A stretch of DNA of 64,000 bases from Xanthostigma xanthostigma (Eukaryota > Arthropoda > Insecta > Raphidioptera > Raphidiidae), in contig OY754465.1 of assembly GCA_963575645.1 (NCBI GenBank), positions 6,696,001 through 6,760,000 on the forward strand. The letters run 5' to 3'. Below the pieces are notes generated by a model, which was not told the origin of the DNA, made no database searches, and worked only from the letters and a program-made list of their open reading frames with translations. Below, in pieces: positions 31,550 to 41,874 of the stretch; the first letter of the stretch is position 1; each line of letters starts with the position of its first letter. The position numbers and the translations under genes were made by a program.

Positions 31550-33045
31550 CCGGCCGTGAAAGCTTACACACTTGGATGATGACATATTATTTAGATCAAA
31601 TGAGAACTAATACACAACTTTTTAAATGACTTGCCCGGTCCAGGTATAAACTGTACATCTAAGTTGAAATTTTGATATAGTCTCACAATTCTAAACAGTG
31701 TGATTGTTAGCATTTATTTAAAAAACATTTTTAGCAAGGTTCGAATTTCGGCATGATGAATGTTGAGTATTGAGAAGTGCAACTATAAAATTATAAAAGT
31801 GCAGCTGCTTGAAGAGGAACTTCATAACATCTGAGTACCCACTTCTAGTAAAAAAAAAAAATAAACTCGCAGTGAAAAAGTTTTGCGAACATACATAATT
31901 TTCCTCATGAAAAACTAATATGGAAATTGGTATGTAAATAGAGTCAAGAGTAGGTATCTAATAAACCTAAGTGAAACGTATTTTTTTACGAGAAAACTTA
32001 AGAAGTATAAAATATGTTCTTCAAAGACATGACTGGTACCTACGATAATAATGGCCATATTCACCGAATGTAAGTAGTTATTTATTCGGTTCATTAGTTC
32101 TTGAGGTAACTATTCCCCCGAATAAATAGCGATAATTCAATTCACCAACCTTAAATTATGTTTACTGCAGGTATAAATCTATTCTGTCTTCCTTCGAGAG
32201 TATAAATATTTATTCGCCTGATAAAATAATAATGGCCGCCACATAGATCATAACCTATAAATGTGGAGCTATTTATGTGTTGTTTATTAACCTTTTGTGA
32301 AGTGTATAGTTGTAAAACATTAAAGTTAGTGGAAGTCTTGTGTGCAATTGGGTCAGGACAAAACATAATTAATTTGATGATACTTTTTTTTACGTTTACA
32401 CTAACGCCATCGGTCGGATTTTTGGGTGAACTTCAAAATATTCAACAAAAAGTGCAAGGAGTATAGTGCAATGTATATTTATTCTTTAACTAACTTTTCT
32501 CCCTGATAATTTACTTGGTGAAATTTTATTTTAACGAGAAAATTTGTTCCAAGATTATAAACTTCTATCTTTAATAATATTAATGGAAAAATATCCAATT
32601 TGTAATAACAACTATTGACAAATTAAATGAACAAAAACATTTTAAAATAGAAAAGAATGTTTTCGAAAATTTTCTGAATTGTTCAAGTGATTTTATTTAT
32701 TTTTGACGAACCGTTTACGGACATATTTGTGCCTCGTTTTGTGGGTTCGCATAGTCAACAGAAAAAAATGTCACCGCTTTTCAACCATTAGTGAGTGTAT
32801 TCTGTGTTCTACAAAAATATGTGTTGACACGTGTTTTTTTATATGTTTTATTTCACAGCTACGATAAAAATAGATCAAACAAGCGTATGCCACAAAACGA
32901 AAGTGATTTTTTAAAATAAAGAAAACTCAACATACAATCAAAACCTGATGTTTTCTTCTTGTGTGCACATACTAATAATTTCAACACGTATTCTACATAA
33001 CTAATAAGAAAAATCGCAGGTTTGTGGACAAAAGATATATTTATA
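31550..33045. other. Longest stretch without visible repeats; no clear gene
   Basis: No repeat shared with the rest of the window was found. A 67-codon frame at 32263-32466 has a secretion-signal-like start from the inner methionine near 32377 (MILFFTFTLT) and is followed by GTATAG, which could act as a splice donor. That makes a first exon conceivable but unproven. The opposite-strand frame at 32151-32366 has no support. Confidence 0.35.
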
Positions 33046-33052
33046 AATGTAC

Positions 33053-33085
33053 GACGTTTCGTCTATAAATTTAGACTTTTTCAAG
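33053..33085 (-). ncRNA. Hammerhead-like hairpin motif
   Basis: On the minus strand: CTTGAAAAA, a stem GTCTA/TAGAC with a loop of six, then GAAACGTC. It is similar to the Penelope-tail motifs at 16187-16218 and 30341-30374. The first core box deviates from CTGANGA, so activity is doubtful. Confidence 0.35.
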
Positions 33086-33190
33086 TACAATATGAAAATT
33101 ATTTAAAACAATAATTATTGTTTTAAATAATTACAATATGAAAATTATTTAAAACAATAATTATTGTTTTAAATAATTTTCATATTGTAC
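33084..33190. repeat. Two tandem perfect-type palindromes
   Basis: The unit ACAATATGAAAATTATTTAA with its centre AATAATTATT occurs at 33086-33132 and 33133-33190. The second is a nearly perfect palindrome of about 58 bp, ending CATATTGTAC. It could extrude as a cruciform. Confidence 0.85.
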
Positions 33191-33194
33191 TCTC

Positions 33195-33234
33195 GGAATC
33201 ACGGGTCGTGGGTTCTAATCCCGTCCACGCCGAA
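33195..33234 (+). mobile_element. tRNA-like 3' half (SINE head fragment)
   Basis: GGTCGTGGGTTCTAATCCCG followed by TCCACGCCGA keeps a T-arm and a 3' acceptor-like strand with box B GGTTCTAATCC. The 5' half is replaced by the palindrome. The following sequence is AT-rich and continues into a foldback. Confidence 0.5.
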
Positions 33235-33288
33235 AATAAAAATTGTTTTTTTTCGGCAAATTTTTGACAATAAATCGAACTAAAAAGT

Positions 33289-33590
33289 GGAAAATAAATA
33301 TAGTTTAAAAAAACTAAAAAACTCGCTTTATATTGAACTAGAAAGTAAAAAATATTTTTTTTAAAATAAGCTTAAAACAATAATGAATAAAAAGTACAAG
33401 TATTATTGTGAAAAAAGCGTGGGGCGCTTTGTTCCACATTTTCTTACATCGAGCGTCCACGCTTTTTTCGCAATAATACTTGTATTTTTTATTCATTATT
33501 GTTTTAAGCTTATTTTAAAAAAATATTTTTTACTTTTCAGTTCGATATAAAGCGTGTTTTTTAGTTTTTTTAAAACTATATTTTTACTAG
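33289..33590. repeat. Foldback, arms about 133 bp
   Basis: Left arm 33289-33425 and right arm 33458-33590 are complementary, including AAGCGTGG/CCACGCTT around a loop near 33426-33457. It contains 'agcttaaaacaataatgaat' and its complement. The sequence is AT-rich except at the loop. Confidence 0.85.
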
Positions 33591-33970
33591 TATATCTGTA
33601 ATTAACAATGTATTTTTTCAGCTCACTATGAAACTGAAAATTTGTTCAACGGCTTGTCAACATAATACGGTATAATCGGGTCATATTTTAAACTTTCATC
33701 AAACAATAAATTAAGCAGCTTCAATTTACGCGCAATTCCAAAACTCATCATCTCTGAAAGCGTAGATTAGCGAGGTTTAGAGAAACGACATGGCAGGACT
33801 AAACTTCAGTTTTAGATACCCACTATATAACATCCTGTTTGTAGAATGTACAAATATATTACAGAGACAGTGTGGGATGTACCTATATTTAACTAAAACA
33901 TTTTGTGACAAAATAACGCAGCTGGAAAATTCGGCAATCATCAGATAGTTTTCAAATTATTACTGCTTGA
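33591..33970. other. Spacer without recognised gene
   Basis: I see nothing coding and no repeat boundary. Confidence 0.4.
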
Positions 33971-34292
33971 AGAAAAAAAAAGACGGGTTGCCTTCCAGGA
34001 GTGCCGGCGGAAGTGAAAAATTGAATATTAACGTCTTAATTTTTTGCATTTAGAAGCATTGTTTATTTATTGACAACACTTGTAAATAAAATAGTTTGCA
34101 TCATAGATTGCATTTTTATGTACTATATTTCAACGCTAGATGTCTAACGTTGTATAAAAAGTATCTGGCAATTACTATCACTTAGAGGGTCTCACCCAGT
34201 TCTTACTAACCTGACGCGAGTTTAACATTTTTTACCCGATACAAAAAAAGTGTACAGTGCCGCTAAAGAAGTTTTCACTTCAAAAAACAGTT
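33971..34292 (+). mobile_element. Element H, copy 2, uninterrupted
   Basis: It matches the split copy at 14718-15565 at both ends. It shows GATACAAAAAAAGTGTACAG where copy 1 has a family A insertion, so it serves as the empty site. The inverted ends are GAAGTGAAAAATT / AAGTTTTCACTTC. Confidence 0.75.
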
Positions 34293-34365
34293 TGATTCAT
34301 ACAAAAAACTTCTATAATCCTGATTGATCATTTTGTTGGTTGAGTTTCCCACTAGGTGCAGGGAA

Positions 34366-34745
34366 TTGGTCCATTGATATTTCTACCTGACGTTTCGTCT
34401 ACAACTGCGGCAGACATTATCAAAGGCGATGTGGTAGCGGGCGAAGTGTCCTTCTAGGCTGCTCAAAGATTTTGTCGACAAGTGTGGAACTTCCGTCTTT
34501 TATGGTCAGCATGCTAGTGTTCTCTACTCGGTCGTAGTAGCTCTTCTGTGAAAAACGATACACGAGCACGTTGACTATAAAAGACGGAAGTTCCACACTT
34601 GTCCACACACTTACCTGTGAGTAGCCTAGAAGGACACTTCGCCCGCTACCACATCGCCTTTGATAATGTCAACCGCAGTTGTAGACGAAACGTCACGTAG
34701 AAATACCAATGTACCACGGCATACAAGCCCGGAAACCAAGAAGAT
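34366..34745. mobile_element. Penelope-type inverted terminal segments
   Basis: A minus-strand segment (34366-34555) and a plus-strand segment (34560-34745) are largely complementary and match 30283-30790. Both contain the 'cgcctttgataatgtc…gtagacgaaacgtc' hairpin. Minus-strand codons near 34480-34540 give YYDRVENTS, also present at 30610, so this part may once have been coding. Confidence 0.65.
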
Positions 34746-34838
34746 TTGGATTTTGATACCAGTTCAAAATTATCGTTATCTCAGTAGTCGTGAACACAAC
34801 TCGATCGAAGGGGTTATACTTGATACAAAATTATTTAA

Positions 34839-35277
34839 AGCGCGGGTCACACTAGGCTGCTTGTCAGCCGCTGCTGATCAACGGCGGACAGTATAGCACC
34901 AGCAAGCAGCGGCGGGCAGCCCGGTCACACTACGGCTGCTACTCGCTAGTCTACCGCGAGTAGTCGCTGCCAATCCGGTCACTACATCATCGAACATAAA
35001 CCACGTGGTACGTGATGGTTTACTCGCCTATGATGCACTGCTTCGGTCAGACTGCGCTGCTCGCTGGTGGTAGCGGGTGCGAGTGAGTCACGTGACCTGT
35101 TAGTCGCCGCTGCCTGGCTACCAAAATAGAACGTGTCCAATTTCACCAGCTGCTGATAAATACTTGTCGGCTGGCGGCGCCAGCGGCGAATTTTATGCTC
35201 ACACCAAGCTGATTGATGGCTGACAGTAGCGGCTTCCACAACTCGCGGCTGGCAACCAGCCTAGTGTGACCCGCGCT
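34839..35277. mobile_element. Harbinger-type miniature element N (439 bp)
   Basis: Perfect 21-bp inverted ends, AGCGCGGGTCACACTAGGC plus TG, are flanked by TAA on both sides (34836-34838, 35278-35280). Its interior is much GC-richer than the window and full of AGCAGCGGC/GCCGCTGC-type repeats. No transposase. It resembles element D in end design. Confidence 0.9.
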
Positions 35278-35530
35278 TAAGTATTAAAAACGATTTGTGT
35301 AAGCTACTTCCACTGATCATGCATGTGCATTGTGCATTAGTTAAATATTAACTATATTGAGCTATCTCATTAGACGTGGATTTATTGTATGTTTCATTTA
35401 ATTAAATTAATTATTGAATAAATACGTAGTGCAAATACGATGACGCGTTAAAATTACAACAGTATTATGTCAAATGTTATAAATATTAGTGTAATACCAA
35501 ATGGGTTGCAAAGCCGGATTTAAGAAAATC

Positions 35531-35631
35531 ACACAATATTTTGCGCAACCTTTCAATCTCGTCTACACACGGTCAATTATATTGCACAAACCCAAATATT
35601 GCGCAATAATATTGAGCCTCTATGGGCCGCT
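35531..35631 (-). mobile_element. Element F, solo end
   Basis: It matches the left 100 bp of element F at 11485-12325 inverted, including 'cgtctacacacggtcaatta' and CTATGGGCCGCT followed by TTA. The rest of the element is missing. Confidence 0.75.
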
Positions 35632-35989
35632 TTAAATAAAATCGTAGAGCGCGCATTTAGTAATATTAAGGTCGAAGAAAATAATCAAAAGCTAATATAT
35701 AGTGGGTAGGTGAATAATCAGTCGCAAGATTTGAAACAATTAATTATAATAGCTGCTATAAACGAACATAGACATAAATAAAAACGGTAAATGAACTCAG
35801 TGTATACTATTATTTATACAGTATGTAAACACGTAAGGTGCACATAGGGAAATTAACATTGGGAAAAAATGACTGGATCAGAGTGAGCCATGAAATCTTG
35901 TTTTTCAATTTGACAGATAATAGTCTTTTGCAAAATGAATGGGTATACTACCGAAGAAAATATTCAAATGATTACAACATAATCGGACT

Positions 35990-36180
35990 TTTTTGACTAA
36001 TGGGACATTAAATTCCCAAAAATACTTAAATATGGTGCGAGATCAAATATCTCCGCCTATTCGTGTTGAACCTAAAGACATTTGGGTCACTGATTTACCA
36101 GCGCGCATACGTCATACCAGTCAGACAATTTATGAATGAAATGTTTCAAAACAGATGGAGTTGTTTTTTTGTTTTATTTT
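35990..36180 (+). pseudogene. IS630-Tc1-mariner transposase fragment, frameshifted
   Basis: One frame reads GTLNSQKYLNMVRDQISPPI. After a frame change the next conserved piece PVRQFMNEMFQNRW appears. In mariner-like transposases these flank the second catalytic aspartate (…N-x-x-Y-L… and F-L-N-E-x-F-x-x-R-W). The expected W-x-Q-Q-D-G-A core between them is destroyed (a GACATTTGGG remnant remains), and stop codons follow. The fragment is dead. It supports the TA flanks as evidence of the superfamily. Confidence 0.65.
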
Positions 36181-36219
36181 TGTACAAAAAAATTAAAATA
36201 ATGATTTATAAGAGCTTTT

Positions 36220-36891
36220 GACGTGATAACGTCTTATAAATTGATGAATCACCAATCTTATAAATTGATAAAACACCGGCTGCATGTACGAAAAAGTGTA
36301 ACGTTCCTAACGGTCGTAACGTTCCTAACGTAACGTTCCTAACGCGTAACGTTCCGCCTGACCCTGTGCGTGCTTTTTGCTAATTTTTCGCTCAATTTAA
36401 ATCAGATCGGTTTGAAACCAGTCTTAAACGAAAGAGGAGAACATTTTACATAGATTTCGTATAACAGAATTTGCCTAAACAGTTTTTTTATACAAATTTA
36501 TATAGAAAAATAGCTGTATAAAATATAAATGCAATGTTGTCTAATGCATGACGCGACGCGGTCGGTCGTCTTTGTTTGCCGTACATGGAAATTAGAAAAT
36601 AACGTATGTCTTGTCTTAACATGAAAACGGCTGCATTTCTAATGTTTAATTCAATTTTTTGACATTAGTATTTTGTGAAATGCAACGCCTTCTAAGTTAA
36701 GTATTGGAATAACTAATTATTATTAGAACATAATACTTTGACAGTTGCAAACGTCACTTTTGACATTTCTTATCATTCCGACACCAAGGATAAGCGGATT
36801 GAAACCAAATTTTGGGAGGTTTAGGTTATGTATTACGGAATACGTTATCACGTAAAACTATCGTCCGTAAACCGACTTTACAGACAACCAA
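36220..36891 (-). mobile_element. Family A element, long copy (672 bp)
   Basis: It runs GACGTGATAACGTC to CAGACAACCAA between T-runs, inside the mariner relic. Its minirepeat patch (36298-36352) has a different arrangement of 'aacgttcc' units from the other copies. It is very similar to 25181-25875 outside that patch. Confidence 0.85.
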
Positions 36892-37069
36892 TTTTTTATT
36901 ATTAAAAAAGCCAAGGAAATAAAAAATAAATCAAAATAAAATAGAAATCCTGAAGATTACCACGATAATTCAATAGAAATAACAATTAATGCAGTCATGG
37001 ATAACTCTGATCCAAGTATTTTTTCCCAATGCGAATTTCCCTATGTGCAGCTTACGTGTTTACATACTG

Positions 37070-37534
37070 TATACCACAACTACAGTAGTTAAAAGCAACA
37101 AAATTAAAGAGTATTTACCAGCAAACGTTTCCAGCGAAAATTAAATACGGTTAAGTTATAATTTAATTAAAAGAAATATATATAATAACAAATTGTGGTT
37201 TGGAAAGAATAGTCAACACAGTTCTTTTACTTTAATCACTTTAATTAATTCAGAAACACGCTACTAATTAAGAGAATATTATGAGAAATTATATTAAAGC
37301 TTTGTATTATAATAAAACAATCTTAGGCATAACTTAAGGCTAAAGAATTCTTTTGAACGCTGCATTCCTTTGTCTGTACCCACTTAAAATTAATTATTGG
37401 GAAAAAAATATAAACGTTACGGCACTCAAATCATGTCGAGTCACTAAAAGTATCACTCAAAATGTTTTGGCGTTTCTAAAATAATCATTTTTTATTTATA
37501 AGCATTCATTTCGCACATGCGAAAAGGATATCAA
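37070..37534. other. AT-rich spacer without gene
   Basis: No supported feature. Confidence 0.4.
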
Positions 37535-37985
37535 AACCTACGAGGCTAGAAACGCTGCTAGAAGTGCTGCTAGGAGTTCTGCTAGCCGATAGGCTGGGTA
37601 CGAAATTGAAAATGAAGTCACTGCGGGCTGCCTTGCTAGCTCAGAAGATAGGTTTTAAAATTAGAACAGGGGCTATTTTCCCTGCTAGGTATGAGCAAGA
37701 ACAAATCAGGAAGCAGTATCTTGTCACATGGGCACTTGCACAAACGCCCACAAACCAACATGGCGTCATTCTGCTCTGCAGAGTCAGACAACAGACACGT
37801 TTTACTCTGTGTTTATATTTGAACAGTCACTGCGCGCGCACCAGATCTAAACACACGTCAAGCTTGAAAAGTAGTCTCGTGTGAAGCGAGCACTGAACAG
37901 CGATCAAGAAAACCAGCGCTAGAAAACTAGTAGGCAAATCTAGCAAGGAATCTAGCAGCGTTTCTAGCCTCGTGGGCAGCAGGCT
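37535..37985 (+). mobile_element. Element D, long variant
   Basis: The ends ACGAGGCTAGAAACGCTGCT and AGCAGCGTTTCTAGCCTCGT pair for about 20 bp. The outermost bases are diverged, so no clean duplication is seen. It shares CAAGAACAAATCAGGAAGCA and 'gtctcgtgtgaagcgagca' with other D copies. The 106-codon frame has no domain. Confidence 0.8.
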
Positions 37986-38011
37986 TTATACAGCGCAAAT
38001 GTCACTGTTTT

Positions 38012-38240
38012 AGCGACATCTGGTAGAATTCGTTCAAAGCTATTAGTTCAGAAGAAAACAAAAAAATAGTTTTAGTACCAAGTAGCGACATCTGTTAGAA
38101 TTCGCTCAAAGCTTTAGTTCAGAAGCAAACAAAAAAAACTGTACCAAGTAGCGACATCTGACAGAATTCGCTCGAAGCTATTAGTTCAGAAGCAAATCTG
38201 GTAGAATTCGCTCAAAGCTATTAGTTCAGATGCCGGGCCG
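38012..38240 (+). repeat. Minisatellite, unit about 66-71 bp, four units
   Basis: Units begin AGCGACATCTG at about 38013, 38085 and 38150, and a shortened one begins at about 38198. They carry GAATTCGCTCAAAGCTATTA. The same word occurs once at 18588. It lies just inside a Helitron 3' end. Confidence 0.8.
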
Positions 38241-38305
38241 CAAACGACACACATTTTGCAAAATTATATCTATCGCAATCGGGTGAAACCGGGACAGACC
38301 GCTAG
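38241..38305 (+). mobile_element. Helitron 3' end next to the minisatellite
   Basis: AATTATATCTATCGCA, then a hairpin with CGGGTGAAACCGG and CTAG at 38302-38305 before T. It is the same terminal module as 18661-18703. Confidence 0.75.
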
Positions 38306-38762
38306 TAAAGATATAGAAAAGAAAACACTAGCCTTGATTTTTTCGAATTTAATTAAATTTATAGTGTTCTGGAAACGAACTTTATTTCGAATGACTTTGC
38401 AAGAATTCCGCCAATTTATTTAACATTGTACGTATAATATATTCATTGTTGGAACTGAATAATTAAAAACATGTTAACGTCTCCCTTTGTAAGAACAAAA
38501 TTGCTAGCAGTGATTATACCTACAAAGTTAAACTTGTGAAGATCCTAATTAAGTGTTTTCTAAATATATTTAATTTGTAATTTCTGCTGTGCGGAAATCT
38601 AATTCAAATTGTTATAAAATACAATAATTGTACATTTTATTGAAGGAATAGTATATATTAAAATCAAACCTAATATACAGGCCAAGGCTAACGACAGGTG
38701 TGACGTAGCTTAAATATTTAAGCGGACTTAATTTTTTATTTTATTATTTGTTATTTGCAATA
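38306..38762. other. AT-rich spacer without recognised repeat
   Basis: The 5' flank of the possible reading frame at 38763. No promoter element can be proven. Confidence 0.35.
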
Positions 38763-38820
38763 ATGTCTTCTCAACAAAGTGAACAATTACTTTTGGTGAA
38801 CGGGGGAAATACTAATATAT
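38763..38820 (+). CDS. Possible start of a coding exon interrupted by an LTR
   Basis: An ATG opens MSSQQSEQLLLVNGG and stays open up to the LTR boundary at 38821. If the LTR is removed, the frame remains open for about 35 more codons beyond 39501, in whichever of the two frames the uncertain boundary implies. The product is unrecognised; acidic di-leucine-like patches would suit the cytosolic tail of a membrane protein, but that is a guess. Weak evidence. Confidence 0.2.
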
Positions 38821-39501
38821 TGTAACAAAACTGCTGTAGTCCGTGGCGGAAATTATTTATTTACAAGAATAATTGTTTAACAAAACGGTTAAAGCGTACT
38901 TCTTTAACTTAACGAAAAATAACACTAACAGAAATAAAACTAATAGTTCTAAATTATAAAATAAAAGACTAAGTAACAGAATAAAAGAGTCACTAAATTA
39001 TGTACAAAGAAATATTTACAACACACAAGAACACAACACAAAGTTTATCAGCACACTTCACTATGTCATTTATTTAAAACCGGATTTATAATTGCACTCA
39101 CTAGAGTTAATTTATTTCCACAGATTAACTGAATTTATGTCGTAATGCCAGAGCACTGTGTCTACACAACGAACAGCTCCAATAACTAACTGACTGACTT
39201 GCTCACTCTGCTTCGCCTTATATAGTTTCTCGGTCCATCTTCTAGAATGTTCGGGACGAATCGAGAGTTCCTTTCCTTAACATGTGTGTGGGTCTCCAAG
39301 GTCGGGTGTCCGTTATCTGCTTCCATTGTTGTTTGTTGACCTCCGAGTATTGTATAGTTTTTTCTAGAAACTCCCATAGGCGCATCACTGGGGGGGGGGG
39401 ATGCGCAACAATATCAACGCGCTGGCCAGTCTATTTCGCAACGAATCAACAGTATGGCGTTGATTCATGACGTCATTAGCACTGGCCAGTATACTGGATT
39501 A
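38821..39501 (-). mobile_element. Solo LTR of a retrotransposon (about 680 bp)
   Basis: Read on the minus strand it has promoter-like TATATAAGGCG at about 39218-39228, followed by an initiator-like AGTCAGTCAGTTAG. An AATAAA signal lies near the other end (about 38860), and the end is GTTACA. ATAT flanks both sides (38817-38820, 39502-39505). The other terminus (TAATCC) departs from the usual TG. A G9-10 run is at 39391-39400. No internal retroelement sequence or second LTR is present, so it looks like a recombination product. The 62-63 codon frames inside are incidental. Confidence 0.55.
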
Positions 39502-40065
39502 ATATTTCGGAACACACCCAATGTAAACGTCGCACCGCGCCGGCCGCTTCGAATAAAAACAAAAGGAGCGGGAACTGTTATTTCTTTGTATTATTATTAT
39601 TATGCATGCCTACAAAGTTAATTAATAAAAGTAACAGTAAACAGAAAAGATAATTTAGAATAAGCGGCCTGTCAAGAGCAGCGTTTAGATTTTATTAACA
39701 AATTAAAACATTTTACAAACGAGTGAAAAGCTCGAGTACCGTTCAAATTTTCATAAATATTTTTAGAACAGGACAAAGTGAATCAGATGAAAACAAACCT
39801 CTATTACCATCAAGTGTATAAGATAAATAAGAAAGTTTATTTAGGAATGGATATTTTATTGAGAGACAGTAAGCAAGCGAAAATTTTAAAAATCATATAT
39901 ATTAATACGTTAAGGTTAAGATGTTTGCCTCCCTTTTTAGAAAAAACCACACAATTTCTCCACATAAATTATTATATATCATTTTACAGATAATTGCTTG
40001 CTCTACTAGACATCGACAACTAAAAAAATTTATTATTGCTTTTGTTTTTGTAAATTAATTAATTA
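39502..40065 (+). other. Region with one exon-like segment, otherwise AT-rich
   Basis: At about 39768-39818 an acceptor-like run ending TATTTTTAG is followed by codons for GQSESDENKPLLPSS and then GTATAAG, a fair donor. This could be a 50-base exon belonging with the frame starting at 38763. The 71-codon frame at 39778-39993 is in another phase and less convincing. Confidence 0.25.
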
Positions 40066-40068
40066 ACA

Positions 40069-40345
40069 GCAACGCTGAACAACGTCTGCCATTTGACGGC
40101 TTTAATTTTGAAACAACGTCAACACTTCGATCTGTCATCTGACCTTTATATTGTAAATACTGCATACTGCCATCTGACGGCTTTAATTTTGAAACAGCGA
40201 GCAACGCTGAACAACGTCACAGCAATGCTGCATGATGCCATCTGACGGCTTAGCTCAACGCTTTTGCTACTTGCGCCTCTATATGACAATTTTAGTAAAA
40301 TATTTCTTTGATCTGTCATCTGAGCTTCATATTGTAATACAACAA
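40069..40345. repeat. Degenerate tandem repeat region
   Basis: The phrases GACGGCTTTAATTTTGAAAC (40095, 40176), GCAACGCTGAACAACGTC (40070, 40202) and ATCTGTCATCTGA (40131, 40312) recur in a scrambled order. The minus-strand frame of 84 codons across it is a by-product. Confidence 0.65.
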
Positions 40346-40491
40346 AAAGAAGAACGTTATAAGCAGTGTGCAAAATTAGAAACGAATTGAATATCTCCAA
40401 TCGTATTAAAAAAAATAATTTTGTAAAGTGATAATTATTATACTTTAGTGCGAATAATTCGCACAGGTCACTCTAGTATGTTTATAATATT

Positions 40492-40680
40492 ACTAGTGGT
40501 CCCGCCCGGTTTCACCCGACTGCAAAAGAACGAATGGGGAAGGGAGGGACATGAGTACGCACATTCATCTTAGTTTACCGAGATGAATGTTGTGTCCAAA
40601 TTTTTTGCAGTTTTCGGGCAGTTTCCTGCTATTTTATTTTAAACTCAAACCTCAATTTTTGATAAAAATATTTACATGTA
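40492..40680 (-). mobile_element. Helitron 3' part, truncated
   Basis: CTAG (40492-40495) is followed by the complement of the CGGG…CCCG hairpin and by 'aaaagaacgaatggggaagg', as in the other tRNA-Lys Helitrons. The 5' half is missing. Confidence 0.75.
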
Positions 40681-41302
40681 TGTGTCATCTAGGGTCGAAT
40701 AAATATAGATGTATACTGCAAGCAGGGGTTGGTGGTATAACGGTGAAAATTTAGGGTTATAAGTATTTTTAATGGCAAATCATAAAAAAATTTTAAAAAA
40801 TTTTTGTCCAAAAAATAAAAAAAAATTCTGGAGAGGGCCACCCTTATCACCTAGGAGTATAAAAAATAGCCTACGACCTATTCTCAGACCTACCAAGTAT
40901 ACACAAAAAATTTCATAAAAATCGGTCAAGCCGTTTTGGAGGAGTTCGATAACAAACACTGTGACACGAGATTTTTATATATAGAGATATTGTTTTTCGT
41001 GATTGCTTAAAAAATGAAATTTATAAAAATGAATTATACGTGTTTATTTATTTGTTGACAGGAATAATCCTGAGCATTTTCGAATTGATACATCTATCTT
41101 ATATGATTTCTTCATGCAAATTTTGAACACACCCGTTACACCCTTTTAGAGGTTGATTTGTCAAAAATTTGTTCTTAGCGGATGCCTACGTCATAATAAC
41201 TATCTGTGTGCCAAATTTCAGCTCAATCCGTCCAGTGGTTTGACCTGTGCGTTGGTAGATCAGTCAGTCAGTCACGGTTTCCTTTTATATATTTATATTT
41301 AA
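40681..41302. other. Transposon-tail debris, no gene
   Basis: It contains two stretches typical of 3' non-coding ends of insect elements: 'aaaatcggtcaagccgtttt…gatttttatatatag' (40915-40990) and 'cagctcaatccgtccagtgg…cagtcagtcagtcacgg' (41218-41280). I cannot assign a superfamily. Confidence 0.5.
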
Positions 41303-41697
41303 CTAGCGGTCCCGTCCGGTTTCACCCGGGTGTAAAAGAACGAATGGGGAAGGGAGGAACATGAGTACACACATTCATTTTTTACTGAGATGAATGTTGT
41401 GTCCAAATTTCATGATGATCGGAGTTACCGTTCAAAAGTTTTTGTCGATAAAAAGCAGTATTTATACTTTTTTAAACTAATATATTTTTTTTAATTAATT
41501 AAATAAAAATTAAAGTAAATTTAACTGTAAGCCTTAGAAGAAAGCAATGTAGAAAATAAAAAAAAATATAAATGTTTTCGCCCAACGTAGGGCTCGAACC
41601 CACAACCCTGATATTGACAGTCGCATGCTCTACCGATTGAGCCACCTGAGGTTGTGTTCTCACAATGCTAATATGAGCATATTTAGTTAGTGCATAT
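41303..41697 (-). mobile_element. Helitron with tRNA segment, copy 4, 5' truncated
   Basis: The 3' end CTAG (41303-41306) and hairpin CCCGG/CCGGG are present. The tRNA-like part at about 41578-41652 has an intact T-arm GGTTCGAGCCC. The anticodon-loop area reads CTGTCAA, not CTCTTAA. The 5' half is replaced by an unrelated tail (41750-41874, 'aaaatcggtccagccgttta'). Confidence 0.8.
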
Positions 41698-41874
41698 CAA
41701 CAACTACTTACAAATAAAAAATTAATTAAAAAAACATTTTTCAGTGGACCAAATTGTGAATCGAAACCATTTTTGAATCCCCTTGAACGCACACAAAAAA
41801 TTTCATCAAAATCGGTCCAGCCGTTTAGGAGGAGTTCAGTGACATACACACTGACAGAAGAAATATATAATATA

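Larger units (their letters stand above)
35819..37069 (+). mobile_element. Tc1/mariner-type element relic with family A insertion
   Basis: The inverted ends of about 68 bp begin CAGTATGTAAACACGTAAG and are flanked by TA on both sides. A broken transposase piece lies at about 35990-36180. A family A copy occupies 36220-36891. Without it the element would be about 580 bp, far below an autonomous 1.3 kb. Confidence 0.8.

Noticed and set aside
38821-39501. LTR considered as part of a full retrotransposon
   Set aside because: No second LTR and no gag/pol text lie within reach; flanks match a solo LTR.
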